The notes under the pieces: generated by a model
Seen by the model: only the letters and a program-made list of their open reading frames with translations
Databases searched by the model: none
What the model was told of the DNA's origin: nothing
Position numbers and translations under genes: made by a program
In this document: one piece after another, positions 22,861 through 33,722 of the stretch
How the letters are laid out: every line of letters starts with the position of its first letter
How positions within the stretch are numbered: position 1 is the stretch's first letter
Origin: Apodospora peruviana
Lineage: Eukaryota; Ascomycota; Sordariomycetes; Sordariales; Lasiosphaeriaceae
Reading direction: 5' to 3'
Assembly (NCBI GenBank): GCA_033439685.1
Contig: JAUEDM010000002.1
Location: forward strand, 2,790,001 to 2,854,000
Length of the DNA: 64,000 nucleotides

Positions 22861-23048
22861 ATGATGTCGCACAAGAGCAGTGGATACTTCTACTACCGGT
22901 ACACATACGTCTGCCCCTACACCGACAAGGACGGCAATCGTTTCGTGGATGACAAATACGACCGGTCTCAGGCCAATTCATCAAGGAGACTAATTTCATG
23001 TGGACGAACAAGCCTCCCACGAATGATACTGGACCGTTCAAGGGATAG
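22861..23048 (+). pseudogene. Small frameshifted reading frame (about 60 codons)
   Basis: From ATGATG at 22861 the frame reads as a compact, protein-like sequence with YRYTYVCPYTDKDGNRFVDD and then KYDRS near codon 36. Codon quality then drops. A different frame takes over at about 22968, reading GQFIKETNFMWTNKPPTNDT and ending at a TAG near 23046-23048. Both halves have the composition of a small soluble fungal protein, and the second frame is closed just upstream by a TGA. A one-base deletion (or two-base insertion) near 22966-22970 would explain the break. It could instead be chance, or a sequencing error in an intact small gene. I do not recognise the family. Confidence 0.35.
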
Positions 23049-23070
23049 ATTTTATGGAAACAAGATGTAG

Positions 23071-26000
23071 GAGGGATAATCTACCTTAATAAGCGACATG
23101 GCACGACTAACTCTTTTTATTGTGGGGTTTCGCTGCCAGGCATTGATGAGAGGGGGAGGATCGATCAGATCACTACATGTACTGGATGCATCACAGGCAA
23201 ACTGAAATACTAAAGAAGGCTCGTCTGCTCTATAATATGGGCACCTGTACCGTAGCTTTTCTAAATCTGTCTTAGCTAGTAGCAATCAGACGTTCATGAA
23301 CATTAGACCACTCTGCCACCACGCCTTCGAATGCTTGACAATATTGATAAAGGGTTTTCATCTTATGCTGGCCATCACACGATGTCTTCCTTGGTAGCTG
23401 GTAAACTCAAACTTGGGGAATTTTAAATAATCTGTTTTATACTGTCTAGGTACTTGTCAAGATAGGTTAAGAATGACTGACAATAGACGCTTCGCCGGCT
23501 TGAAAGCTTGAGTGGTTGGCCACGCATGCTGAGATTCCCTAGCATGGATAAAGATTTATGTTACAACCCCCCATTGCCGTAATACGACAGAAAGGCTGCA
23601 GTTCCAATTATCTAGCAGCTTAATCTGGGTATTGGCAGTGAAGAAAGTGGCAACCAGACTGACTGACCTAAACAGTGATGGCAAATGAAGTGCTGAGGTG
23701 GCAACACACACATGGAAAACAGGGGCATTGAAAATGAATAGGGGGAGCGGTAAACAAACCTACGCTGACATAACCACAACCTTTCCAGTTCCAATCAACT
23801 TCTGTAAATAGTAAAATCTGTACATACACAAAGCATCCGGCGCTTCGGTTTCTTTTTACGCCCCCCACCGCGCTACAGACAGGAAGAGAGGAACAGCGGC
23901 GGCATGAGAGACTGAAAATGGAAACGGTCAAAACATGCCTAACCCAGCTCAATCTACACATGGTGTATGTAGGCCTGTCTTTGTCTTTAAACTTCTTCAG
24001 TCGAGTTCCACTACATTCCAGGTACCTCGGTCTTGAGAAGTTGGGATTGATCACACGTCCAAGGTTTCCAGAACAACATATAACATGGCAGATAATGGCT
24101 ACGACGTATTCAAACCAAGAGACTTGCAAAACAATGCAGGTATATGTACCCTGGGACGCTGATGAACGATTATGATAAATGGGTTGAATTGACCCCATAC
24201 TCGTACACGCGCCTGGTGAAATTGACAGCGAGACAGGATCTGTTTCATCCCCGTGAACCAGCGCGCTTTCGGGAGAGCTCCGATATGTTTCTTCCGGGCG
24301 GGACAGACACTGGTGTACTGTCTGGTTAGTGAACTTGATCCTTGTTACGTACCCAACCCGTTTATCCATCTTGAAGAGAGAACGGATCATGATAAATTTA
24401 ATCGCATGACATATTTTCCCTCTTACGGATCGTATCGACTTTTGTGTATAATGGCCACCTACTTACCGACAGGAGCAGTGCAGAAAAGGGCTGGCTGGCT
24501 GGCTGGGCAGATGCCCGTGCACACGGTACAGTTGAAGGGTTACCTTGGTCTGAAATAGCGACATCAGACAGTTGAGAGAGATGACGGAACCGCTCGGCAA
24601 GAAAAACCCGAGTCATCGAACACAGCGCATTCAGCCGGACGACGCCATGCCACGCCATGGGAGGTTGAATTTGCCTCTCGGCGGGCAAGCCCCGAATATG
24701 TTTTGTTGGGGGATCGTGCAACTTTGATTTTTTGCGTGCACATGGGGACGCGGATGTCCATGGCTCCATGCTTGTGGACACTTTTCGATGCCCGACGTCG
24801 TTACTGTTGGCATGACCATCGGTGCCGCACACTGTTGAACAAGCCTTTCCCGCAATTCGGCGCGATGGAGGTCGGAATCCATGTATCACGGTCAAGCCGT
24901 CAAACATGGCGAAACAATCGTGGGCCAAGTGAGAAACAAAATCCTCCCATTAATGATCCCGCCCGACTTGTTGGCCAACTTCCTCACGTAAGAAAAGAAA
25001 CTGCTTCTCATCTTTTCAGTGCCACCTGGGACTAACATATAGAACTAGGTAATCATGTCGGATGGCAGCAGCTGTTCAGTTTGAGTTGCCTGGCCTCCAA
25101 AATCCTTGGCGAATTCAGTGCCAATTGGATCCCATCTAAGCGCTGCGCTTGATTTTGTGTGGGGACGCTGCACTTGGGGCGGCAATTTTAGCCTGTCGCG
25201 CCGCGCCTCATCTCCAACCAAAATGTTTCTAAAAGTAAATCGAGAGACCCTTAGCGATCACGCCTCCTGTCGCCTCATCGACCTCTTTTTTTCCACTCTA
25301 GTCGTCCCAACTTCCCCTGCTTCCCTGCTTCTGATGGATCCAAACAATCGCGCGAATATTAGCGCATACGCCGCGCCGCGCGGCGCGGAGAATGACGGCC
25401 CAGTGGAGGGGGATGAGCCGAAGGCCGGCGAGAGTTTCTCGGCTGTCTTTCCAAGGCTGGGACAGGTTCAGCCCAAGAGCCTCAACCGCCGCCCCGCCGC
25501 AGGAGTACTCTTGAACTTGGCGGTTCCATGCCCGTGGGGCACCCGTCGAACGCTTCGACCAGGTTAAAGTTGCGGATAGTACCACTAGAGTCGGCTCTGA
25601 AAGATCGGATAGCCCGTGGTGTGTGCTATGTACGTTGGGTAGTATGGCAGGATACTACCGTAGGTACACCCGTACTGTACCACGACGGGGTATGCATCAC
25701 GATCGGACCTGTAGGTAGACGCTGGGAATATCTTCACCAGCCCCCAGAAGCTGGAAGTTGGTCGATTGAGTCTCTTGCAAAGCAAAGCGCTTGAGGTGTC
25801 AAGTCTCGTGCAGGCGGCGACGTGCCGGATTGCTGGCAGTTTTCAGGATTTTCAGGAGGGAAGCATTGGGCGGAGAGTTGCATATGTGTGCGCCGTTGGA
25901 ACAAGGTAAATTTCCAACACCTCCGGAGGGCCAATGCCCTTGGCCTTCAGACAAGCAGCATGTTCCGGATGAAGCCACTTTCAGCCATGTCGTCAGAGTT

Positions 26001-28168
26001 AGCGGCGCGGATTTGAGCTTGGCGATTTGATGTTGGGGTTGGGCTGCTGCGTGTGTAACCGAACGAGCTGATGACCGCCAGCGGTCCCCCGGGATCTGGA
26101 ATAATAGCCGCAAATTGTTTTACATTGGAGACCTGAATAGCTGAGATTCGAGAAGGTTGTGGCAGATGAGACAAAAGGGCAAGCTGGTGCAATACGCCGG
26201 TGAAAGCTGCCCTGTATTCCGCAGACCGACTCTCTCCTTGTCTCCCTCCGGGCGGGCAGAAGCGGGGAGGTGCCAGCGCGGTCGGCACGCTCAGACTCAT
26301 CACTCAGCTATCAAAGGTCTCTGTGGTCCGTCTCTCGGCACCGTCTGTCAAACGGGAGGGCATGATGCGCACGACACCACGCGTACTTGTAACGAGGATA
26401 AGCTCTCGACGAAGCGGAGATCGTCTTGGGTAGTCAGCCCAAAGGCCAAGGGGCTCTCTCCTTTCATCTGATTTGATACTATACCTTAACTTCTATTTCC
26501 AATTGGGTGCTACGTAGTCCGAACAATTTATTGCATGACTAATTATCGCTTCGTCACCCAGACTTTAAAAGTTATACCGGTAGTCGGAAGGTGGCGGGCC
26601 AAGATATCAAGCAAGTTTTGTTTGACGAGTCCTGCTTTGGTGTGTTGCCCAACATTCAAATTCTGTGCGCTTGTGCGATACAGAATGGTTTCTGTCGTTG
26701 GAGAGCATCCGACATTATAGAAAAATCAACTACGTGGGGTACTCGGCTGGTGTAGACATAATCTGTAATTAGTAAACCGTACAATGCATTGGACGAGCAC
26801 GCTGAAGAGCGATCCAGAAGTCCAGACTCCAGACCTTCTTATTCGGATCTCGCAGTGGCCTAGGCATGGCTATCGCACATCTCTCCACCCAGAGATACAA
26901 ACATCCGTCAGCTTTCGAATTTGCCCCCCTCCAGTCCATTTCCATGCTTGAAGTGCCTCGCCCACTTTTTGCCCACCCTGCGCTTTTGCCTTCAGAACCC
27001 GGCATACCCACCACTCTACAACTACAACCCTATATCGTCAGCCACATCGGTCACTTCCCTTCAATTCCACCCATCTAGGTATCGTCCGAGCACCTTGAAG
27101 TGTCATCCATCCCGATCTCAGACCACCGTCGACCTGAATTGAAAATACACCACCGTCCGAGACTTCGAGGCTTCGGAGTTTCTGGGGTTCGGTGGAATAA
27201 AACCCGTGGTATTGAGATGTGCGATAGCAAATACTTTCAGGTTGTAGCAACACGAAATAGCGGAGTGTCCATTAATTAACAGAACAGGTGCACGGTTGCA
27301 CGGTGGGCGGCGAGTCTTGGCTCTTGGGTAAGGGTCTGCGGGTCTGCAACTCTGGAGGCTGCGTGCGAGTGGACGGGAGTGAATTGTTTCCTCAGGCAGC
27401 AACGCGCGCTCCATGAGTGCAGTGGCAGCAGCAGTGGTGCTTGACCAGCTGTGCGGCGCCCTGAAATTTGAAGCGAGAACCGCAAAAACCCAGCTGCCCG
27501 CTCCGCCTTCTCCATCTGACGGGACCCCCAGCACACCACCCAGCCTCTCGACCCCAGTAGGCACGGCGGGAATCAATCACAATCTTCTTCTCTTTGCCAA
27601 CATTTCATTCCGTCGAGGCGTTGCCTTTTCTCGTCGTGCACTGTTTTCCGCATCGTGGCCCTCACCGTCCTCGACTTTGACGTGATCCCAGGGCAGCGCC
27701 GAAAAGCGAAACTCTCGAGACCGCGGCTGAGGCATTTGGCCTTGACTCGCCTCCGCCCATCAACCGACCTACACCTCCTCCTTCGTCGAAATCACACACT
27801 CGAAACACACACCGAACGGGTTCAATTCTTCAATCCCATTCTTACCTTACGACTTCGACGACCGCGATCACGACCATCTCGACCTGTTTCCAGTTTCCGA
27901 TTCATCATCTTCGACGACTGTGTCGGCGCCCGTTAGCATCCCTTTTCCCAGCCACGGCAGGGCCAATTGTCGATTGGCACAATCCGCCCGTTATCGCATA
28001 AACTCCCAGACCGTCTTCATCTCCATTACCCCAGACAGGGGCGGCCCAGTCCTCGCCGTCAGAAAAGCCATTAACAGTAACACATTTCATCGACTTTCTG
28101 AAGCCTGCGTTCTACTACCCCTTCTCCCCGTCTGGTGCCTACCTCGTGCTTCGTGGAGGCGATCCAAG
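23071..28168. other. Gene-poor region (about 5.1 kb)
   Basis: Holds many short overlapping frames on both strands. The longest (23668-24390, minus, 240 codons) has no family similarity and a composition typical of random sequence. An 18-bp GC palindrome is at 25371-25388. Roughly the last kilobase is pyrimidine-rich and probably promoter and 5' leader of the SamB-like gene. No transposon, tRNA or RIP-like AT-rich relic was recognised. Confidence 0.5.
25371..25388. repeat. Perfect 18-bp GC palindrome
   Basis: CCGCGCCGCGCGGCGCGG is its own reverse complement. It lies in the gene-poor region. It could be a binding site for a dimeric protein or simply a GC-rich oddity. Confidence 0.8.
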
Positions 28169-30052
28169 ATGAGGGAAGTCAACTTTAGCATACCAAACGT
28201 CAACAAGGCGTCTGTGGGCATCACCACCGCCTTGTATGACCGACGAGCCCTCGATTGCACATCGACATTGCCTTTAATCAACTCGCTCAACCATCTCGCC
28301 TATCTCACTACCTCGTCAGCACGTATCCGCGATATTCTAACCGTCGATGGCGGCATCGAAAGGCTGGTCTGCATCCTCAAGCAGGGTCGCAGCAAGGACA
28401 TGATGGACATGTGGAAGTGGAATCTCGCTTTCCAGTGCGTTGTCAACATAGGAGTTAGAGGCACAGAGGCCGTCCGTACCCGAGTAGTCGAGGCCGACAT
28501 GGTTCCTGTCATCGCCACCATACTGGACAATTACATCAAGGTCATCGAAAAGGTCCGCGAGAAGGCCGAGGAGGCAAAGCAGAAGTCGGACCATCACCAT
28601 CGCCATCGCATCAATGGTCCGGGCCGAGTTCATAAGTCGTCGAGCTTCTCCACCAGGTCGGGCACTTTGGATGTCGACCAACGTACGTTCCGCAGACAAG
28701 CTCCACCTCCATCGATTGATGTGACAGCAACGCTCCCTAGCCCGGCCGCGACAGCGATCCAGACCAACCCCGATGCCACACCGACCGCACCCCAGTTCCA
28801 GATGGTATCTCCCGCTGAGCGGACTCCCTTTTCTGCCCACCGATCTCATCACCACCACCACGGTGGAAGGTCGCAAGAATCACGCCACGGCATCCCCCCC
28901 CCAAACCGCCCAGCCATTCAGCCTCTTGCAGCCGCAGTGCCGTCCATGGACACCGCCGATGGATTCATCAGGCCTGTGCGAGATATGGATCGCTTGGCAT
29001 CGATGATGCCATTCAACCACCCGGCAATGACTTCGCAACCGGCCTCACCAACAACTCCCCTGCCGCCTCCACAAATCCGATCTCCCACCGTGCGCCCAGC
29101 CTCGCTTCTTGCACCAACAGCCCGGTCTCGGCGACGTCCCTCAATTCGTCACCAGCATTCGACCGCCGTTGAATCGGACGATTTGAATGCCGACAGCATG
29201 CCCTCGGACGAGTCCCCTGATGCCGAGATGTCGGGCACCGGTGAAATTACCCCTGGGGTCGGGATCCAAGATATGGCCATGGAGGATGGTGATGGCATCA
29301 TCGCTGGTGCGGCCATTGAGTTGACCACACCGACTGTTTCCGAAACTCAGGAGGCCGGGACTTTCAATATCACCCACCAGGGTCCCGTTGACGGTAGCAT
29401 CGTCAACAACAATACGCCTACGCCTGTGCCAGCCATTGGTCTGTCTCCTAATAGACCAACCATGATGAGCCCTCCGCAACCGACGTTACCAAACGCAAGC
29501 GTCCCCAGATACCTCCTTGATCGGCACCTCACACCGAATCCACAGATGCTTGCTGCCATGCCGAGGGAAGAGGATGTCCTGATGTCATTGCAGCTTTTGG
29601 CATATGTCTCGAAATACTGCAACCTCCGCAAGTATTTCCAGAAGAGCCATCTCGTCCCTAGACTGAAGATTGGCAAAGAGCTCCAACTGCTCGACGGCGC
29701 CGATGCGGCCGCGCTCGAGGCTGAGATGGAAGAAGACGACGAGGCTTACGAGGAGGAGTACCTACTTCCAAACGACCAGAACATCTTTCCGCTCGTGGAA
29801 AAGTTCACGGTCCGGTACCATAGCACTGACATGCAGTACTGGGCTGGGGTGGTTATGAGAAACCTGTGCCGGAAGGACGATACTCGGGGGGGCATTAGGC
29901 AATGCGCCTACTATCAGTGCGGGAAGTGGGAAGAGTATACCCGACAGTTTGCGAAGTGCCGCCGCTGTCGCCGGACCAAATACTGCAGCAAGGAATGCCA
30001 GAAGAGCGCATGGGCTTATCACCGCCATTGGTGCATCGCTGCCACCCAGTAA
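28169..30052 (+). CDS. samB: MYND-finger protein SamB/Mub1
   Basis: A single-exon frame of 627 residues. The ATG at 28169 was chosen because the product then begins MREVNFSIPNVNKASVGITT, the typical start of the family. The open frame extends further upstream, but that part looks like leader. Residues 1-135 form a conserved armadillo-like region (IRDILTVDGGIERLVCILKQ). A long disordered His/Pro/Ser-rich middle follows, then a conserved block near 450-560 and a C-terminal MYND zinc finger from C579 to about C622 (cysteine pairs CRRC and CSKEC, then HRHWC). In Aspergillus, SamB affects septation and conidiophore development; in yeast, Mub1 works with the ubiquitin ligase Ubr2 to degrade Rpn4. 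No introns are needed. Confidence 0.92.
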   Translation: MREVNFSIPNVNKASVGITTALYDRRALDCTSTLPLINSLNHLAYLTTSSARIRDILTVDGGIERLVCILKQGRSKDMMDMWKWNLAFQCVVNIGVRGTEAVRTRVVEADMVPVIATILDNYIKVIEKVREKAEEAKQKSDHHHRHRINGPGRVHKSSSFSTRSGTLDVDQRTFRRQAPPPSIDVTATLPSPAATAIQTNPDATPTAPQFQMVSPAERTPFSAHRSHHHHHGGRSQESRHGIPPPNRPAIQPLAAAVPSMDTADGFIRPVRDMDRLASMMPFNHPAMTSQPASPTTPLPPPQIRSPTVRPASLLAPTARSRRRPSIRHQHSTAVESDDLNADSMPSDESPDAEMSGTGEITPGVGIQDMAMEDGDGIIAGAAIELTTPTVSETQEAGTFNITHQGPVDGSIVNNNTPTPVPAIGLSPNRPTMMSPPQPTLPNASVPRYLLDRHLTPNPQMLAAMPREEDVLMSLQLLAYVSKYCNLRKYFQKSHLVPRLKIGKELQLLDGADAAALEAEMEEDDEAYEEEYLLPNDQNIFPLVEKFTVRYHSTDMQYWAGVVMRNLCRKDDTRGGIRQCAYYQCGKWEEYTRQFAKCRRCRRTKYCSKECQKSAWAYHRHWCIAATQ

Positions 30053-31624
30053 TTTCCTCGACATCTGCACTTGCGATGGCCATCCTTGATACCCCCCGGC
30101 ACTCCTCCCGGGATACTTGCTCCTTTGCATGGCGTTATCCTCATAATGTCTTACTGGCACACAAAATAACGAACGAGAGCGGTTGAGCGGCATTTGCGAA
30201 GCAAGCATACTCCACCACACGCATGGCGTTGCACGATACCATCGGGTTGATATTGCTCACCCGGACGTTTTTCATTTCCCTTTCCCTTTTGAGCACTTCG
30301 GGGTACACGAAGCTTGAAACGGTTCTTTCTGTTGCTTGATCTTTTGGGGGGTTGATTGGTACGCATGAGTGTCGGTTCGAATAGCGTGACGGCCTGGCAT
30401 CTGAGTTTCCGTCGGCATCGAGTCTCTAGGGGGGGTTGGCAGCCACATGACGACACATTGGATTCACGAGGTCGCTACCTTACAAACTCGAAGTCCGGCA
30501 TCGTTTCCTTCTGTCATTGGAACCTTGGTAATCACCTAAGGGGCAAGGCGTTTTTGCTTTCTTTTGTCCTCGGCATAATTTCCTTCTCATCAAATACACG
30601 ACCTTTTTCCTTTCCTCCGTTCCCGGTCGGCATCGGTGAAAGCGTGTTTTCTTGTCACTAAGTCTCTTTTCCGGGATTCCCTTTGTTCCTTTTAAATATG
30701 ATGCGTTGTCGTGAAAGTGTCCTTGATCAAAGTGTCGAGTCGTTGCTCCGTCGGGAATGGCAAACGAGAGGGATTATTGACGGATAGGTGGATGTGAAGT
30801 GAAGGTTCCCATGAGAGAAGAATGGGAGTGAACAGTGACGAAATGAATATCTTATTTTGGATGGACTTTTCCCCTCGTGGAATTTATTATATTTTTTGAC
30901 ATTTGTAAGTCGAGACTACTGTTGTCCATGTGGGTGTGGTGTTGGTGTGTGGGGGGGTTGTGTGTCTTGCCAGACTGGTGACTGTACAAAGCACTGCTGC
31001 TACCCTTTGTTCTTTTTGTTCGTGGTTGGAGTCTTTGTTTCTCGTCTGTCTCTTGTCTCGAGTCAGTCAACCAAATCGTCCCGCCTAAAACCTTCTTCTC
31101 TCGCTTCTCCACCACCCACCCTTCGGACATGATGATTAAAAGTCAAAAGATGATGAAGATGAAATATGAATATCACTTATTACTATTACCACGTGTGCCT
31201 TCTCCGCTTGTGTCATGTTGATGCTGTGCTGTGCCATAGCAGCATACATTTACGGTTACGCTACCCGTAGGATATCTTGGTACTTATTACTCGCTGGCAG
31301 GTTAGATGGGATTTGCAGTCCATCTGGCTGGACTTTATTTCCATTATTACTTGCCGAATCACTCACGGTTCTCGTCTATTGTAATTCCTCTATCTTTCCT
31401 TTTTTCCCCTGTGTATCCGTGGTTCGTACAACCGGAGATCAGGCTGAGGTGTTCGCAGAAGCGGATCCGTAGCACAAATATCTCCCACAAAACTCACACG
31501 CCCTTTTCCCCAAACTTGCACAAGGTTTACCCATCCACTTTTTAGGCTTTGTTTCTCAAACCGTAACTAGGTTTATAAGCTCTTGCACACAACCTAGGTT
31601 TTTAATAACAAAGCGAATGCAAAA
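30053..31624. other. Intergenic region, 3' flank of SamB-like gene and 5' flank of tRNA
   Basis: AT-rich with no convincing coding frame. The SamB-like 3' UTR must lie at its left end. A TATA-like TTTATAA is about 50 bp before the tRNA gene. Confidence 0.5.
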
Positions 31625-31756
31625 GCCCGGCTAGCTCAGTAAGACTCTTCTCAATCCAAAGAAACTTTCCACGACATACAAAACTAACTTCCTCTAGATC
31701 GGTAGAGCGTGAGACTCTTAATCTCAAGGTTGTGGGTTCGACCCCCACGTCGGGCT
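31625..31756 (+). tRNA. tRNA-Lys (anticodon CTT) with a spliceosomal-type intron in the D-loop
   Basis: Exons are 31625-31638 and 31698-31756. Joined, they give a 73-nt tRNA with every stem paired: acceptor GCCCGGC/GTCGGGC (one G-U), D stem GCTC/GAGC, an 8-nt D-loop, anticodon stem TGAGA/TCTCA with loop CTCTTAA (anticodon CTT at 31717-31719), T stem GTGGG/CCCAC with loop TTCGACC, and discriminator T as in yeast tRNA-Lys. The 59-nt interruption falls between positions 14 and 15. It begins GTAAGA, has ACTAAC 10 nt before its end and finishes CTCTAG. The usual intron site 37/38 is uninterrupted. The B box GGTTCGACCCC is perfect. The A box straddles the insertion, but the first intron bases (GTAAG) keep it close to consensus. 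A T13 run follows. Confidence 0.93.
31639..31697 (+). other. Putative GT-AG intron within the tRNA-Lys gene
   Basis: 59 nt with the 5' site GTAAGA, branch-like ACTAAC at 31683-31688 and 3' site CTCTAG. All three signals match those of the mRNA introns in this window, and the length is within their range. There is no sign of a bulge-helix-bulge structure for tRNA endonuclease. I infer removal by the spliceosome; the sequence does not prove it. Confidence 0.75.
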
Positions 31757-31786
31757 CAATTCCCGTCGAGTATCGACCTTGTCTTC

Positions 31787-31799
31787 TTTTTTTTTTTTT
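31787..31799 (+). terminator. RNA polymerase III T-run terminator
   Basis: Thirteen consecutive T begin 31 nt after the end of the tRNA-Lys gene, a strong Pol III termination signal. This suggests the gene is still a Pol III unit. Confidence 0.85.
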
Positions 31800-32391
31800 G
31801 CAATCGTTTTCTTGACATATTCACATATAGCTACTTGGTTCCTTCAACTCCCATCTTAACCCGGTTGTGACCTGCTGAGCTCGATGCTCAATATCAACTC
31901 TATCAAAACACCTCGCATTAACTAACTACCTGGTAGGTCTGCTTGATCTTGGTAGTATCAAGATAGTATCTGGTTACGATGCCTACCTTACCTTTCCGAT
32001 TGGACATCATCGCCTATCTCTAGATGGTAAGGTGATCCTGTCGGTTGGCATTGTTTGCGTGTTCTTTCGTCAAGGCTCCTATCCAGCGCGCAAATGTCGA
32101 TAGTCCTATGAATACCTGCCATTATATGTACCTGCTTACTTACCTATGTGGCTATACGTATTCACAACCGAAGATTCCACGGGGTTTAGGTGTAAAGTCG
32201 ATCGTTTTTCCGCCTAGGCAGGCAGGCAGGTAAGTGTGATTCACGACGACACGATATGCATGATACACCATGACTGGTACGACAAACTCCAACAACAAAG
32301 ACACCTCAGGGAGTTCGGCCAGCTTCTGTTCCAGGTAACATTAAAAACGGCCACATAGATTACCTAGAAGCTAGGTACCCTAAACAAGTCA
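31800..32391. other. Intergenic region, no supported gene
   Basis: Between the tRNA gene and the 3' end of the EBP2-like gene. It contains scattered CAGG repeats near 32216-32231 and no conserved frame. Confidence 0.5.
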
Positions 32392-33722
32392 TCACCTCTT
32401 CCCCGCCTGCGCCTTCCGCCGACTCTTCCCCAGCCTCGTCTTTGGGGCCCTAGCACCACCTGGACCACCGCTGCCGCCAGACTTCATCTTTTTTGCGTTG
32501 AAGCCGCTCAGGTCGCCCGAGCTCTTTGCGTCTCCCGACTTGGCGTGCCGCTTCGAGCCACCGAACCCAAACTTGGAGTCCTTCTTCTGTCGCTTATTGG
32601 GTCCGCCGCGGCCTCCACGGTCGCCGCCGTCGCCGCCGCCGAACGATGCAGAGCGCTTCTTGCTGTTGCCGCCCTTGAGTTCGTTCTCGACGGCCACGTC
32701 GAAGAGGTCTTCTGCCTCGGTGGCGCCGAGGCCGGTGGATGCTCCGTCCTTACGCTCTGTTTTTTTGGGAGGGGAGAAATTAGCTCGAGCCAAAAGGGTA
32801 TACAACATACGCACACAGCAGGGACCGACGTACTCTTCTTCAACTGGGTGATCTTCTCGAGCGTCTCGCGCTTCTGCTTGGCGCGCTCCTGCAGCTTGGC
32901 GACCTGCACCTGCTTGCCGAACTTCTTGAGGTCGCGCTGCTTGCGGGCCTCGGCCGACGCCTTCTTAGCCGTGGCCTCCTCGATGAGCTTCCCCTTGACT
33001 TTCTCCATGATCTCGTCCGACCGCAGCGTTTCGGCAAAGTAGTCGTTGGGCCGAGTGAAGGGGACGCCCTCCTTGCGCAGGAGGACCCTGGCGGCCCGCG
33101 CTGCCTCGAGAGACTGGTTCATGAAGGCCAGCTCGCGCACAATGTCGTCATCGACTGCGGGTATCGTTTCCTCAGTCACCTTCTTGGAGACGTGGGACTG
33201 GTGGTAGGAAAAGGGGACGTTGCTGGACGTGTCCAGTGCGAAACGTTTTAGTGATGTTAGGAGGGCCTCCTTGTTGTTTATCGTCTCGCGGATCCGTGCG
33301 CTGGCGGCAACGTTTTCCTCGTCTTCCTCGTCAATCGAAATGTCATCTAGGTCGATGTCTTCTTCTTCTTCTTCCTCGTCCTCATCGTCCTCGTCTTCCT
33401 CTTGGCTGATCTCGGAGTCTGAATCTGTGTCGTCTATCCTGGCGAGATCAATGTCGTAGTCTTCGTCGTCGCTTTCGTCATCGTCGGATGCCCCCGCGAA
33501 CTCATACTTTGCGTCGTTCTTGCTCTTTTTGCTTGGCTTGCCGTTCTTTTTGTCGGCCGGCATCACCGAATCTTCGTCCTCCCAGTCGTCCTCGTTCTTG
33601 TTAGCGGCGGCCGATGTCTCGACGGCTACCGGCTCGACGGGTTTTTGGTCTTTTTGCTTCTTGGCTCCAGCCCTTTTATTCCTGTCTTGGGCAATTGCAC
33701 TTGAGGTTTCCTTTTTCGCCAT
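32392..33722 (-). CDS. EBP2: rRNA-processing protein EBP2
   Basis: Two exons on the minus strand (32834-33722, 32392-32756) with a 77-nt GT-AG intron give 417 residues, close to yeast Ebp2 (427). The N-terminus is lysine-rich. A long acidic tract of Asp/Glu (about 75-145) follows, then the conserved EBP2 region with ALLTSLKRFALDTSSNVPFSY, FMNQSLEAARAARVLLRKEG and PFTRPNDYFAETLRSDEIMEK. A basic C-terminal tail rich in Gly, Lys and Arg ends KSRRKAQAGKR. The family is nucleolar and needed for early 60S (27S pre-rRNA) processing. The splice joins LKK to KRKDGAS, restoring the conserved basic stretch. A telomere-like CCCTAACCC box is about 195 bp upstream. Confidence 0.95.

Noticed and set aside
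23668..24390. 240-codon minus-strand open frame
   Set aside because: Composition is that of random translation (many Cys, Ser, Val and isolated hydrophobics without domain pattern). No family similarity and no good start context.
27920..28168. 83-codon upstream extension of the SamB-like frame
   Set aside because: No ATG context or family similarity; the conserved protein starts at the ATG at 28169.
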